Assembly (NCBI RefSeq): GCF_004361815.1
Contig: NZ_SNWA01000001.1
Coordinates: forward strand, 1,984,001-2,048,000
Length of the DNA: 64,000 bases
Direction: 5' to 3'
Source of the DNA: Paraburkholderia sp. BL10I2N1
GTDB taxonomy: Bacteria > Pseudomonadota > Gammaproteobacteria > Burkholderiales > Burkholderiaceae
The notes below the pieces were generated by a model. That model searched no databases. It saw only the letters and a program-made list of their open reading frames with translations, and was not told where the DNA came from. The position numbers and the translations under genes are program-made. Of the stretch, positions 9,925 through 17,824 are shown piece after piece. Position 1 is the first letter of the stretch, and every line of letters begins with the position of its first letter.

Positions 9925-10312
9925 CTTGTCTGTCTCCACATCTCGTTTTCGGGATGGCTCCAAGGTAGGTGGAACGAAAAGATGCAACAAGACCGCTGGA
10001 GCCTATTCCGGGCTTCCCGACGACGATATGGGTAGCGCGCGTTTGAAAGCCAATCGAAACACGTGCTGTGGCCGAAATGCCGCCAGGCCCCGTGTCGTGG
10101 CGCACGGCTGTCATGCGCGCACACGGACGGCATCGCGTGATATGTGTGAAAATTGATGCAGCGTATTCGCGGCAGCACATAGTGTCGTTTTGACACGGCC
10201 TGTGGCGTGCCGGGGTTAACCCGCGAGTCGCGCGTTTCAGTGCCTCTCCGGCACGCTGCCGGATATCGTCAAATTCGGGTGGTCACCATCCGTCAAACTC
10301 ATACTATTGCCC
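9925..10312. other. Divergent intergenic region, permease / FGGY kinase
   Basis: 388 bases without a gene between two divergent starts. The only structured elements I see are a short dyad GTGTC-GTTTT-GACAC around 10182-10196 and GGGGTTAACCC-like symmetry near 10211-10221. Either could be a control site, but neither is strong. No credible small reading frame or RNA gene. Confidence 0.4.
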
Positions 10313-11734
10313 ATGCGTTTTCTCGGCATCGACCTCGGCACCGGGTCACTGAAACTGGCAATTGTCGACGAGGAGGGACGCGAGCGCGCCGCGGCAAGCG
10401 TCGCGTATGCGATCGAAACGCCACGTCCTGGATGGGCCGAAACGTCCGTCGAGACATGGTGGCGCGCGCTGTGCGAAGCGTCGGCCCGACTGCCCGCCGA
10501 AGAGCGCGACGAGGTCCGCGCGATTGGTTTCTCCGGGCAGATGCACGGTGTCGTGCTGACCGATGCGCAAGGGCAGCCGGTGCGGCCCGCCATGCTCTGG
10601 CCCGACACGCGCGCGCTTGCGCTGCTCGATGCGTGGCCCGAACCGCAGCCGAATCCCGTAGCGCCAGGCATGGCCGGTCCCTTGTTGCGCTGGATCGCGG
10701 TCCATGAGCCGCAGTCCGCACAGGCGACGCGCTGGGCGTTGCAACCGAAAGACTGGCTGCGCGTGAGACTCGGCGGCGCGGTGTTGACCGATCCATCCGA
10801 TGCATGTGCGACCGCGCTCGCCGATCCGGCAGGCGTATGGGATTCCGCGCTGCTCGACAGGCTTGGTTTGCCGCATGAGTGGTTTGCACCATTGGCGCCG
10901 TCGTATGTGGCGGGCGGCACCTTGTCCGGCGAGGCGGCGACTGCGCTGGGTCTGCGTGCCGGAATCGTGCTGGCGACAGGTGCCGCCGATACGCCGTGCG
11001 CTGCGCTAGGCAGTGGTCTGACGCGCGACGGCGACGCGCTTCTCACCACCGGCACGGGTGGGCAGATCGTCGTCCTCGCATGCGATGAAGCGGACGCGGC
11101 GCAGGGTTTGCATCGCTATCGCGCGGCGACCGATCACGGGTACCGGATGGCGGCGATGCAGAATGTCGGCGTCGCGCTGGAGACGGTACGCGGCTGGCTG
11201 TCATACGAATGGCCGGATGCCTATCGCGATGCGTTCGTCGACAACGCGGTGGCCGGTCTCACGTTTCTCCCGTATCTCACTGGCGAACGTTCGCCGTGGC
11301 TCAATCCTTCGGCGCGCGGCGGCTGGCTCGGCCTTGCACTCGGTCATACACGCGGAACAATGATGCGTGCCGCTTTCGAAGGCGTCGCGTTTTCGCTGCG
11401 TGCGGGGCTCGATGCGATCCGTCGCAGCGGGGCTCATGTGACGACGCTGCGGCTCGCGGGCGGTGGTTCCGTCGATGCGCGCTGGCGGCAACTGCTTGCC
11501 GATGCGCTCGATGTCGAACTGCATGCGGTCGATTGTCCCAACGCAGCGGGGCGCGGTGCTGCGATACTTGGCGGGCTCGCGAGCGGACACTGGCATGCTT
11601 CCGATCTGGCCGTCCTCGCGCCAGCGACAACGCGCGTTGCCGGCCCGTCAGGCGACACAGCGCTGGCTGACCGCTACGCACGCTTCCTCGATCTGTACGC
11701 GCGGACGGAGACCTGGTTCCCTGTGCGTGATTGA
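10313..11734 (+). CDS. xylB: FGGY-family carbohydrate kinase, xylulokinase-like
   Basis: A 473-residue sugar kinase. The N-terminal phosphate loop FLGIDLGTGSLKLAIVD and the xylulokinase signature GFSGQMHGVVL are clear. Further on come the adenosine/phosphate strand GDALLTTGTGGQI, the segment TFLPYLTGERSPWLNP and LRLAGGGSVDARWRQLLADAL. By family it phosphorylates D-xylulose (or a related ketose) with ATP. An ATG at 10313 begins the conserved domain; the TTG two codons earlier is less likely. It stands alone upstream of the formaldehyde genes with a 204-bp gap. This is the first of three FGGY kinases in the window, and its exact sugar is uncertain because no transport or isomerase gene adjoins it. 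Confidence 0.75.
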   Translation: MRFLGIDLGTGSLKLAIVDEEGRERAAASVAYAIETPRPGWAETSVETWWRALCEASARLPAEERDEVRAIGFSGQMHGVVLTDAQGQPVRPAMLWPDTRALALLDAWPEPQPNPVAPGMAGPLLRWIAVHEPQSAQATRWALQPKDWLRVRLGGAVLTDPSDACATALADPAGVWDSALLDRLGLPHEWFAPLAPSYVAGGTLSGEAATALGLRAGIVLATGAADTPCAALGSGLTRDGDALLTTGTGGQIVVLACDEADAAQGLHRYRAATDHGYRMAAMQNVGVALETVRGWLSYEWPDAYRDAFVDNAVAGLTFLPYLTGERSPWLNPSARGGWLGLALGHTRGTMMRAAFEGVAFSLRAGLDAIRRSGAHVTTLRLAGGGSVDARWRQLLADALDVELHAVDCPNAAGRGAAILGGLASGHWHASDLAVLAPATTRVAGPSGDTALADRYARFLDLYARTETWFPVRD

Positions 11735-11938
11735 ACAACGGGATGTCGCGTGCAGTCAGCGACGCGGCCAATGGCACAACGACCGGCGACGCAATTTCGC
11801 CGATGATGATGGGCGTCCGGCACAGCGCCAGCGCATCACCAGGCTCAGGCGCGCGCCACCAACAGGATTCGCAACACCCGGCGCGACCAGCATGCACTGA
11901 TCGTTCCGCGAATTGATGGACTCAAAGGAGCATTTACG

Positions 11939-13045
11939 ATGAAGACAAAAGCAGCAATCGCATGGAAGGCCGGCGCGCCGTTGACGATCGAAGAGGTCGA
12001 TCTCGAAGGACCGCGTGCGGGCGAAGTGCTGATTGAGGTGAAGGCGACGGGCATCTGCCACACCGACTACTACACGCTGTCGGGCGCGGACCCGGAAGGC
12101 ATCTTCCCGGCGATTCTGGGTCATGAGGGTGCGGGTGTCGTCGTCGATGTCGGTCCCGGTGTCGGCACGCTGAAGAAGGGCGATCATGTGATTCCGCTCT
12201 ACACGCCGGAATGCCGCCAGTGCAAGTTCTGCCTGTCGCGCAAGACCAACCTGTGTCAGGCGATCCGCTCGACGCAGGGCAAGGGCCTCATGCCCGATGC
12301 GACGTCGCGCTTTTCGATCGACGGCAGGCCGCTGTTTCATTACATGGGCACGTCGACGTTCTCGAACTACATCGTGGTGCCGGAAATCGCGGTCGCGAAG
12401 GTGCGTGAAGACGCGCCGTTCGACAAGATCTGCTACATCGGCTGCGGGGTGACGACGGGCGTCGGCGCCGTGGTGTATTCGGCGAAGGTCGAGGCGGGCG
12501 CGAATGTCGTCGTGTTCGGTCTGGGCGGCATCGGCCTGAACGTGATTCAGGGCGCAAAGATGGTCGGTGCCGACAAAATCATCGGTGTCGACCTGAATCC
12601 AGGCCGCGTCGAACTGGCGAAGAAGTTCGGCATGACGCACTTCATCAACCCGAACGAAGTCGAGAACGTGGTCGACCACATCGTGCAATTGACGGATGGC
12701 GGCGCGGACTACTCGTTCGAATGCATCGGCAACACGAAGGTCATGCGTCAGGCGCTCGAATGCACGCACAAGGGCTGGGGCCAGTCGTTCATCATCGGGG
12801 TGGCGGCAGCGGGCGAAGAAATCAGCACGCGGCCGTTCCAGCTGGTGACGGGCCGCGAGTGGAAGGGCTCGGCTTTTGGTGGCGCGCGCGGCCGCACCGA
12901 CGTGCCGAAGATCGTCGACTGGTACATGGAAGGCAAGATCAATATCGACGACCTGATCACGCACCGTCTGCCGCTCGAACGCATCAACGAGGGCTTCGAG
13001 CTGATGAAGAAGGGCGAGTCGATCCGTTCGGTCGTGATGTATTGA
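11939..13045 (+). CDS. frmA: S-(hydroxymethyl)glutathione dehydrogenase / class III alcohol dehydrogenase
   Basis: A 368-residue zinc alcohol dehydrogenase of class III, the usual length. MKTKAAIAWKAGAPLTIEEV, the catalytic-zinc loop TGICHTDYYTLSG, GHEGAGVV and the structural-zinc cysteines in PECRQCKFCLSRKTNLC are all present, as is the NAD-binding VFGLGGIGLNVI. It oxidises the spontaneous formaldehyde-glutathione adduct to S-formylglutathione in the cytoplasm. AAAGGAG lies upstream of the ATG. It is followed 10 bases later by the hydrolase that completes the pathway. No FrmR-type repressor is adjacent. Confidence 0.95.
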   Translation: MKTKAAIAWKAGAPLTIEEVDLEGPRAGEVLIEVKATGICHTDYYTLSGADPEGIFPAILGHEGAGVVVDVGPGVGTLKKGDHVIPLYTPECRQCKFCLSRKTNLCQAIRSTQGKGLMPDATSRFSIDGRPLFHYMGTSTFSNYIVVPEIAVAKVREDAPFDKICYIGCGVTTGVGAVVYSAKVEAGANVVVFGLGGIGLNVIQGAKMVGADKIIGVDLNPGRVELAKKFGMTHFINPNEVENVVDHIVQLTDGGADYSFECIGNTKVMRQALECTHKGWGQSFIIGVAAAGEEISTRPFQLVTGREWKGSAFGGARGRTDVPKIVDWYMEGKINIDDLITHRLPLERINEGFELMKKGESIRSVVMY

Positions 13046-13055
13046 GGAGCGCCAG

Positions 13056-13910
13056 ATGCTCGAACTGCTGAATTCTCACGCGTGCCACGGCGGCGTGCAG
13101 CGGATTTACCGGCACGAGTCGCAAGCCATCGGTCTGCCGATGCGTTTTGCCGTGTATCTGCCGCCGCAGGCGATGCAGGCAAATCCGGATCGCGTGCCCG
13201 CGCTGTTTTACCTTGCCGGCTTGACGTGCACCGAGGAGACCTTTCCGATCAAGGCGGGCGCGCAGCGCTTTGCCGCGCAGCACGGCATCGCCCTGATCGC
13301 GCCGGACACGAGTCCGCGCGGTGCGGGTATTCCGGGCGAGAGCGCGGCATGGGACTTCGGCGTGGGCGCGGGCTTCTATGTCGACGCAACAGAGGCGCCG
13401 TGGTCGAAGCACTACCGCATGTACTCGTACGTGCGCGACGAACTGCGCGAGACGGTGCTGGCGAATCTGCCAGTCGACGGCGGGCGTCTCGGTATCTTCG
13501 GGCATTCGATGGGCGGGCACGGGGCGCTGACGCTGGCGCTGCGCAATCCGGACATCTATCGGTCGGTGTCGGCGTTCGCGCCGATTGCCGCACCGATGCG
13601 TTGTCCGTGGGGCGAGAAGGCGTTCAGCGGTTATCTGGGCGACGATCGCAACGCCTGGCGGCAGTACGACGCGAGCGAGCTGGTCGTAAGCGCATCGCAC
13701 AGGTTCGCGGAAGGCATTCTGATCGATCAGGGCCTGGCAGATCAGTTTCTTGCCGAGCAACTGAATCCGGAGGTCTTCGAGGCGGCATGCCGCGCCGCGG
13801 GCCAGCCGCTTACGTTGCGTCGTCATGAAGGCTACGACCACGGTTACTATTTCATTCAGACCTTCATCGGAGATCATGTCGCGCATCATGCCAGGGTATT
13901 GCTGGCGTGA
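13056..13910 (+). CDS. frmB: S-formylglutathione hydrolase
   Basis: A 284-residue esterase-D-family alpha/beta hydrolase. The nucleophile elbow GHSMGGHGAL and a C-terminal HEGYDHGYYFIQTF containing the catalytic His are visible. The oxyanion region LAGLTCTEETF, with the Cys typical of the family, is intact. It releases formate and glutathione from S-formylglutathione, the step after FrmA. The spacing of 10 bases with an in-gap ribosome site, and a strong terminator right after the stop, define a two-gene operon. Confidence 0.95.
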   Translation: MLELLNSHACHGGVQRIYRHESQAIGLPMRFAVYLPPQAMQANPDRVPALFYLAGLTCTEETFPIKAGAQRFAAQHGIALIAPDTSPRGAGIPGESAAWDFGVGAGFYVDATEAPWSKHYRMYSYVRDELRETVLANLPVDGGRLGIFGHSMGGHGALTLALRNPDIYRSVSAFAPIAAPMRCPWGEKAFSGYLGDDRNAWRQYDASELVVSASHRFAEGILIDQGLADQFLAEQLNPEVFEAACRAAGQPLTLRRHEGYDHGYYFIQTFIGDHVAHHARVLLA

Positions 13911-13930
13911 TTCTTCGCGCTTGATGTGAA

Positions 13931-13967
13931 ACGGGGCGCCGGATCTTGTCCGGCGCCCCGTTTTTTT
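13931..13967 (+). terminator. Strong rho-independent terminator after frmAB
   Basis: Perfect 13-bp GC-rich stem ACGGGGCGCCGGA / TCCGGCGCCCCGT, five-base loop TCTTG, then a run of seven T. It lies 20 bases after the frmB stop and separates it from the convergent metal-importer operon. Confidence 0.95.
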
Positions 13968-14021
13968 CCTGGGGCCGGCACGAAGCAAGGCCCCTGGCCG
14001 ACGTCGGTGCCAACCTCAACC

Positions 14022-14804
14022 TCAACGTCGACCCAACAGACTCCCCCCGTACACCAGCGCCGCGAGCGCGGTGATCCAGAAGCTCGTCGGCCAGTCGGTG
14101 TAGAACGCGAGCGTGACACCGAGCCACGCCTGTGCGAGCGCGAGCAACGCCGCAAGGACGAGCCCGGTGGAGAGCCGCGTCGTGAGGTTCTGGGCGGCTG
14201 CCGCAGGCCCGACCATCAACGTGAAGACCAGCAGCACGCCGACGATCTGCGTGCATGCGGCCACGGCCAGCGCGGCAATCGCGAGAAACAGCACCGACAC
14301 GAGCCGCAGTGACACGCCTTTCGCTTCCGCGAGTTCCGGCTGCAATGAAGCGAACAGCAACGGCCGCATGATGGCCGCGAGCGCCAGCAGACTCACCACG
14401 CCGAGCGCTGCGAGCACCCCGAGCGTCGAGCTGTTCACGCCGAGCACATTGCCGAACAGCAGCGCCGTGACCTGCGTCGCGTACGCGGTGAAGAAGTGCA
14501 GAAACAGCAACCCGAAGCCGAGCGACAGCGACAGGATCACGCCGATCGCCACATCGCGCCCCGCAAGACGCTCACCGAGCGCGCCCATCCCGACGCCGGC
14601 TGCGAGCGTGAAGCCGATCATGCCCCAGATCGGCGAAATGCCGACCAGCACCGCGCCGGTCGCGCCGGTGAAGCCGACGTGCGAGAGCGCGTGACCGGCG
14701 AATGTCTGTCCGCGCATCACGAGGAAATAACCGACGACGCCTGCCAGCACCGCGACGATCCCCGACGCCGCGAACGCGTTCACCATGAAGTCGTATTCAA
14801 ACAT
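14022..14804 (-). CDS. znuB: Zinc/manganese ABC importer, membrane permease
   Basis: A 260-residue ABC-3-family integral membrane protein, almost wholly hydrophobic with about eight predicted helices. FALSHVGFTGATGAVL-type sequence (here TFAGHALSHVGFTGATGAVL) is the conserved cytoplasmic loop of metal permeases. The ATG at 14804 lies inside the end of the ATPase gene (8-base overlap), indicating translational coupling. Thirty-five further in-frame codons upstream are only the ATPase tail read in another frame. It is the last gene of a three-gene operon with the binding protein and ATPase. Whether the metal is zinc or manganese is discussed under the binding protein. Confidence 0.85.
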   Translation of the reverse strand: MFEYDFMVNAFAASGIVAVLAGVVGYFLVMRGQTFAGHALSHVGFTGATGAVLVGISPIWGMIGFTLAAGVGMGALGERLAGRDVAIGVILSLSLGFGLLFLHFFTAYATQVTALLFGNVLGVNSSTLGVLAALGVVSLLALAAIMRPLLFASLQPELAEAKGVSLRLVSVLFLAIAALAVAACTQIVGVLLVFTLMVGPAAAAQNLTTRLSTGLVLAALLALAQAWLGVTLAFYTDWPTSFWITALAALVYGGSLLGRR

Positions 14805-15744
14805 CGTGCGTATGTCCGTCGCGGTGTGAATGGTCTGGCTGGCCGTGCGAATTGGAATGTGAACGTGCGTGTCCGTGACCGTGCAGGTGCGCATCGCCGC
14901 CGTGGTCATGCTCGTGATCGTCTTCGTGCTCGTGATCGTGTTTTTCGACTTCGACGTCGCCCGACATCACAAAAATGCGGCCGTTGACGCGCATCACATC
15001 GATCGTGGAGCCGTAGAGCCGCGACAACACCGGCTTCGTGATGACTTCATCCACGGTGCCTAGCGCCGCGACGCCGCTGCCGAGATACAGCACGCGATCC
15101 AGTGCGTGAAGCAGCGGGTTGAGTTCATGCGCGGAGAACAGCACGGTGATGCGCAGCTCCTGCTGCACCCGCCGCACGAGTTCGACGACGCTCTTCTGAT
15201 GATGCGGATCGAGACTGATCAGCGGTTCGTCGAGCAGCAGGAGACGCGGGTTGCCCAGCAGACATTGCGCCAGCAGCAGGCGCTGGCGCTCGCCGCCCGA
15301 CAGCTCCGATAGCGGCCGTCCAGCCAGCTCGCGAGCGCCAACGAGCTCGAGCACGCGATCGACCTCGCTGCGTGCAGCCGCGCTGTGATGCGGCAGACCC
15401 CAGCGATGCCCGTCCGCGGCCATCGCGACGAAATCGCGTCCACGCACCCGGCGGCCCGCCAGCGCGCTGCGCGTCTGCGGCATGTAGCCGATCGACGGAT
15501 TGCCCCGCACGACCGGTTCCCCGAGCACTCGGATTGCCCCGCCCGCGGCGGGCACAAGGCCCAGTATCGCGCGCATCAGCGTGGTCTTGCCCGCGCCGTT
15601 CGGTCCGAGCACACCGATGAACTCGTTCTGGTTCAGGACGAGACTCGTATCGCCGAGAATCGTGCGTCCGCCCAGCTCCAGCGTGACGCGTTCGAGTTCG
15701 AGTACGGGAGCGAAGCGGGGTGCCGCTGCGCCAGTCGATGTCAT
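14797..15744 (-). CDS. znuC: Zinc/manganese ABC importer ATPase with histidine-rich C-terminal tail
   Basis: A 315-residue ABC ATPase. The Walker A motif GPNGAGKT is at residues 47-54, and the signature LSGGERQRLLLAQ is followed by LLLLDEP (Walker B). The core is about 250 residues, the usual ZnuC length. Residues 267-315 form an extra acidic, histidine-rich tail with 16 His in 49 positions (HDHEHEDDHEHDHGG, LHGHGHARSH, DHSHRDGHTH). Such tails bind zinc, nickel or cobalt and could store the metal, sense it or gate the importer. The start codon overlaps the end of the binding-protein gene by four bases (ATGA). Confidence 0.9.
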   Translation of the reverse strand: MTSTGAAAPRFAPVLELERVTLELGGRTILGDTSLVLNQNEFIGVLGPNGAGKTTLMRAILGLVPAAGGAIRVLGEPVVRGNPSIGYMPQTRSALAGRRVRGRDFVAMAADGHRWGLPHHSAAARSEVDRVLELVGARELAGRPLSELSGGERQRLLLAQCLLGNPRLLLLDEPLISLDPHHQKSVVELVRRVQQELRITVLFSAHELNPLLHALDRVLYLGSGVAALGTVDEVITKPVLSRLYGSTIDVMRVNGRIFVMSGDVEVEKHDHEHEDDHEHDHGGDAHLHGHGHARSHSNSHGQPDHSHRDGHTHDV

Positions 15745-16679
15745 TGCGTGTTTCCTTTGCCCGCGTCGCCAGCGGCGAGCGCTTCACCCAGCTCGTCGAG
15801 CTGCGACAGCATCCACTGCTGGAAGGTCTTGCTGGCCGGCTGCGTTTCGGTGACGCTCACCGTCGGCACGTTCGACTGCTGTGCGAGTTTCAGCATACGT
15901 TTGGTCAGCGCCTCAGTTGCCTGGCTGTTATAGATCAGCACGCGCACGCGTTTCTCGCGCAGATCGCGCTCGAACGCGGCGATGTCGGAAGCACTGGCTT
16001 CCGTGTTGTTCATTGCCGCCAGCTGGAAGCGCTGGTTGCGCATCTCGAGACCGATTGCATCCGACATGTAGCCGAACACCGGCTCCGTCGCCGTCACCGG
16101 CAGATGAGCATAGCGCGTGCGCAACCCGGCGACCCTGGCGTCGATCGGCTTCAGCGAATCGAGAAACTTCGCGAGGTTCGCATCGTACGCCGGTTTGTGC
16201 GACGGGTCAGCCGCGACGAGCGCCGCGTTCACCGCGCGCGCCACCGCCGGCATCGTCGACGGCGCGTACCACAGGTGCGGATTGTCGCCGCTCTTCTTGC
16301 CGGTGAGGTCGGCGGCGACAATCACCGTGCGCTTCGCATTGTTCGATGCCGCAAGCAGCTTCGCCATCCACGGATCGTAGTCGGCGCCGTTGTAGACGAC
16401 AAGGCTCGCGTTCTGCAGCGCGCGTGCCGTCTTCGGGCTGGCTTCGAACAGGTGAGGATCCTGATCAGGGTTGCTGAGGATGCTTGTCACGTCGACCCGG
16501 TCGCCGCCTAGCTGGCGTACCACGTCGCCGTAGAAATTCTCCGCTGCGACAACCGGGATCTTCGCATCGGCGGCAAAGGCAGTCTGGCCGAGCGCCAGCG
16601 CGAGCGCGCCGGCCGCCAGATACTTCGACAGGGCGTGCACGGGGCGCGCACGGTTCCATAGAGCACGGAGGGTCGTCAT
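15741..16679 (-). CDS. znuA: Zinc/manganese ABC importer, periplasmic metal-binding protein
   Basis: A 312-residue cluster A-I metal-binding protein with an N-terminal signal peptide (hydrophobic LAAGALALALGQTAFA, cleavage near residue 37). Likely metal ligands are His76 (DPHLFEAS) and His135 (DNPHLWYAP). The third usual position reads ATEPVFGY, giving Glu199 rather than the His of classic ZnuA, and the fourth region reads VLIYNSQ (Asn251) where Asp or Glu is common. The His-rich loop of classic ZnuA is missing. So zinc is likely from the family and the His-rich ATPase tail, but manganese is possible. The ATG at 16679 begins the signal peptide; the frame open upstream to 16898 runs through the control region. 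Confidence 0.8.
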   Translation of the reverse strand: MTTLRALWNRARPVHALSKYLAAGALALALGQTAFAADAKIPVVAAENFYGDVVRQLGGDRVDVTSILSNPDQDPHLFEASPKTARALQNASLVVYNGADYDPWMAKLLAASNNAKRTVIVAADLTGKKSGDNPHLWYAPSTMPAVARAVNAALVAADPSHKPAYDANLAKFLDSLKPIDARVAGLRTRYAHLPVTATEPVFGYMSDAIGLEMRNQRFQLAAMNNTEASASDIAAFERDLREKRVRVLIYNSQATEALTKRMLKLAQQSNVPTVSVTETQPASKTFQQWMLSQLDELGEALAAGDAGKGNTQ

Positions 16680-16746
16680 CGTTTGTCGGGTCCTTGAAAG
16701 ATGGGCCGCCTTGTCGGGCGCGTTTCTGTGCCGGGCTGGCACGAGA

Positions 16747-16768
16747 GCGAAATGATATAACGTATCGC
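16747..16768. promoter_or_regulatory. Candidate Zur-like (metal repressor) palindrome upstream of the metal importer
   Basis: A 22-base dyad that begins GCGAAATGATA and ends CGTATCGC; 8 of 11 positions per half match the reverse complement. The GAAATGATATAAC part resembles the AT-rich Zur box of enteric bacteria. It lies about 70-90 bases before the znuA start codon, where a promoter would be. No zur gene is in the window. Assignment is by resemblance and position only. Confidence 0.4.
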
Positions 16769-16869
16769 AAAAGTTTGACACTGCGATGCAACCTTGCCGC
16801 CTCCCGCGCCCTCCCGTGAGGTGCGGACAAGCGCTGCCGCGCTGCACCATCGAAATCCTGCATTCCGCC

Positions 16870-16898
16870 TTGACATGACCCGATGCGTATCCGATCAT
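16870..16898 (+). promoter_or_regulatory. Candidate sigma-70 promoter of the polyol operon
   Basis: A perfect TTGACA at 16870-16875, 17-base spacer and GATCAT (4 of 6) at 16893-16898. Downstream, GAGCGTTCGCTC at 16931-16942 is a 12-base dyad that could be the site for the SorC/DeoR-type regulator encoded at 23036-24022. Both lie in the 301-base gap between znuA and the SDR gene; nothing else there looks like a gene. Confidence 0.5.
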
Positions 16899-16980
16899 TC
16901 GATCACAAAGAGAGCAATTGTTCGCGCAACGAGCGTTCGCTCACTGCGCAGCTTGCAGAACGAACGAACCGGAGACATCT

Positions 16981-17763
16981 GTGGCAGGACGATTACAGGA
17001 CAAGGTGGCGATCCTGACCGGCGCAGGCAGTGGAATCGGCGAAGCGGTCGCGAGGCGCTATCTGGAAGAAGGCGCGCGCTGCGTGCTGGTCGACGTGAAG
17101 CCGGCAGGCGAGTTCGCGCAGGCACTTGCCCAAAGCCATGGTGACCGCGTGCTGACGGTTTCCGCCGACGTCACCCGTCGCGACGACATCGAACGCATTG
17201 TGTCGGCCACCCTCGAGCGGTTCGGCCGGGTCGACATCCTCTTCAACAACGCGGCGCTTTTCGACATGCGCCCGCTCCTCGACGAATCCTGGGACGTGTT
17301 CGATCGCCTGTTCACGGTCAACGTGAAGGGCATGTTCTTCCTGATGCAGCGCGTCGCGCGGCATATGGTCGAACAGGGGCAGGGCGGCAAGATCATCAAC
17401 ATGTCATCGCAGGCGGGACGGCGCGGCGAAGCGCTCGTGTCGCACTACTGCGCGACCAAGGCGGCCGTACTGAGCTACACACAGTCGGCGGCGCTGGCGC
17501 TCGCGCCGCACAGGATCAACGTGAACGGCATTGCGCCGGGCGTGATCGATACGCCGATGTGGAAAGAAGTCGACGCGCTCTTCGCGCGCTATGAAAACCG
17601 TCCGCTGGGCGAGAAGAAGCGCCTGGTCGGCGAAGCCGTGCCGCTCGGCCGCATGGGCGTGCCGGACGATTTAACGGGCGCGGCGCTGTTTCTCGCTTCG
17701 TCCGATGCGGACTACATCACCGCGCAGACGCTCAACGTCGACGGTGGCAACTGGATGAGCTGA
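16981..17763 (+). CDS. smoS: SDR polyol dehydrogenase (sorbitol / L-iditol 2-dehydrogenase type)
   Basis: A 260-residue classical short-chain dehydrogenase. The NAD-binding TGAGSGIGEAVARRY, the NNAA motif (FNNAALFD), the catalytic Ser (INMSSQAG) and YxxxK (HYCATKAAVLSYT) are present. The C-terminus DGGNWMS is typical of sorbitol dehydrogenases of the SmoS group. It likely oxidises sorbitol to fructose or galactitol to tagatose. A GTG start at 16981 is chosen: GGAG lies nine bases upstream and VAGRLQDKVAILTG is the natural N-terminus, whereas the frame open from 16918 passes through the promoter leader. It is the first gene of a plus-strand operon with the polyol ABC importer. Confidence 0.82.
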   Translation: MAGRLQDKVAILTGAGSGIGEAVARRYLEEGARCVLVDVKPAGEFAQALAQSHGDRVLTVSADVTRRDDIERIVSATLERFGRVDILFNNAALFDMRPLLDESWDVFDRLFTVNVKGMFFLMQRVARHMVEQGQGGKIINMSSQAGRRGEALVSHYCATKAAVLSYTQSAALALAPHRINVNGIAPGVIDTPMWKEVDALFARYENRPLGEKKRLVGEAVPLGRMGVPDDLTGAALFLASSDADYITAQTLNVDGGNWMS

Positions 17764-17824
17764 TCGACACAACAACCGCCAGCAGCATCACTCGAAGAAC
17801 GACTAATCCAGAAGGAGACACTTC

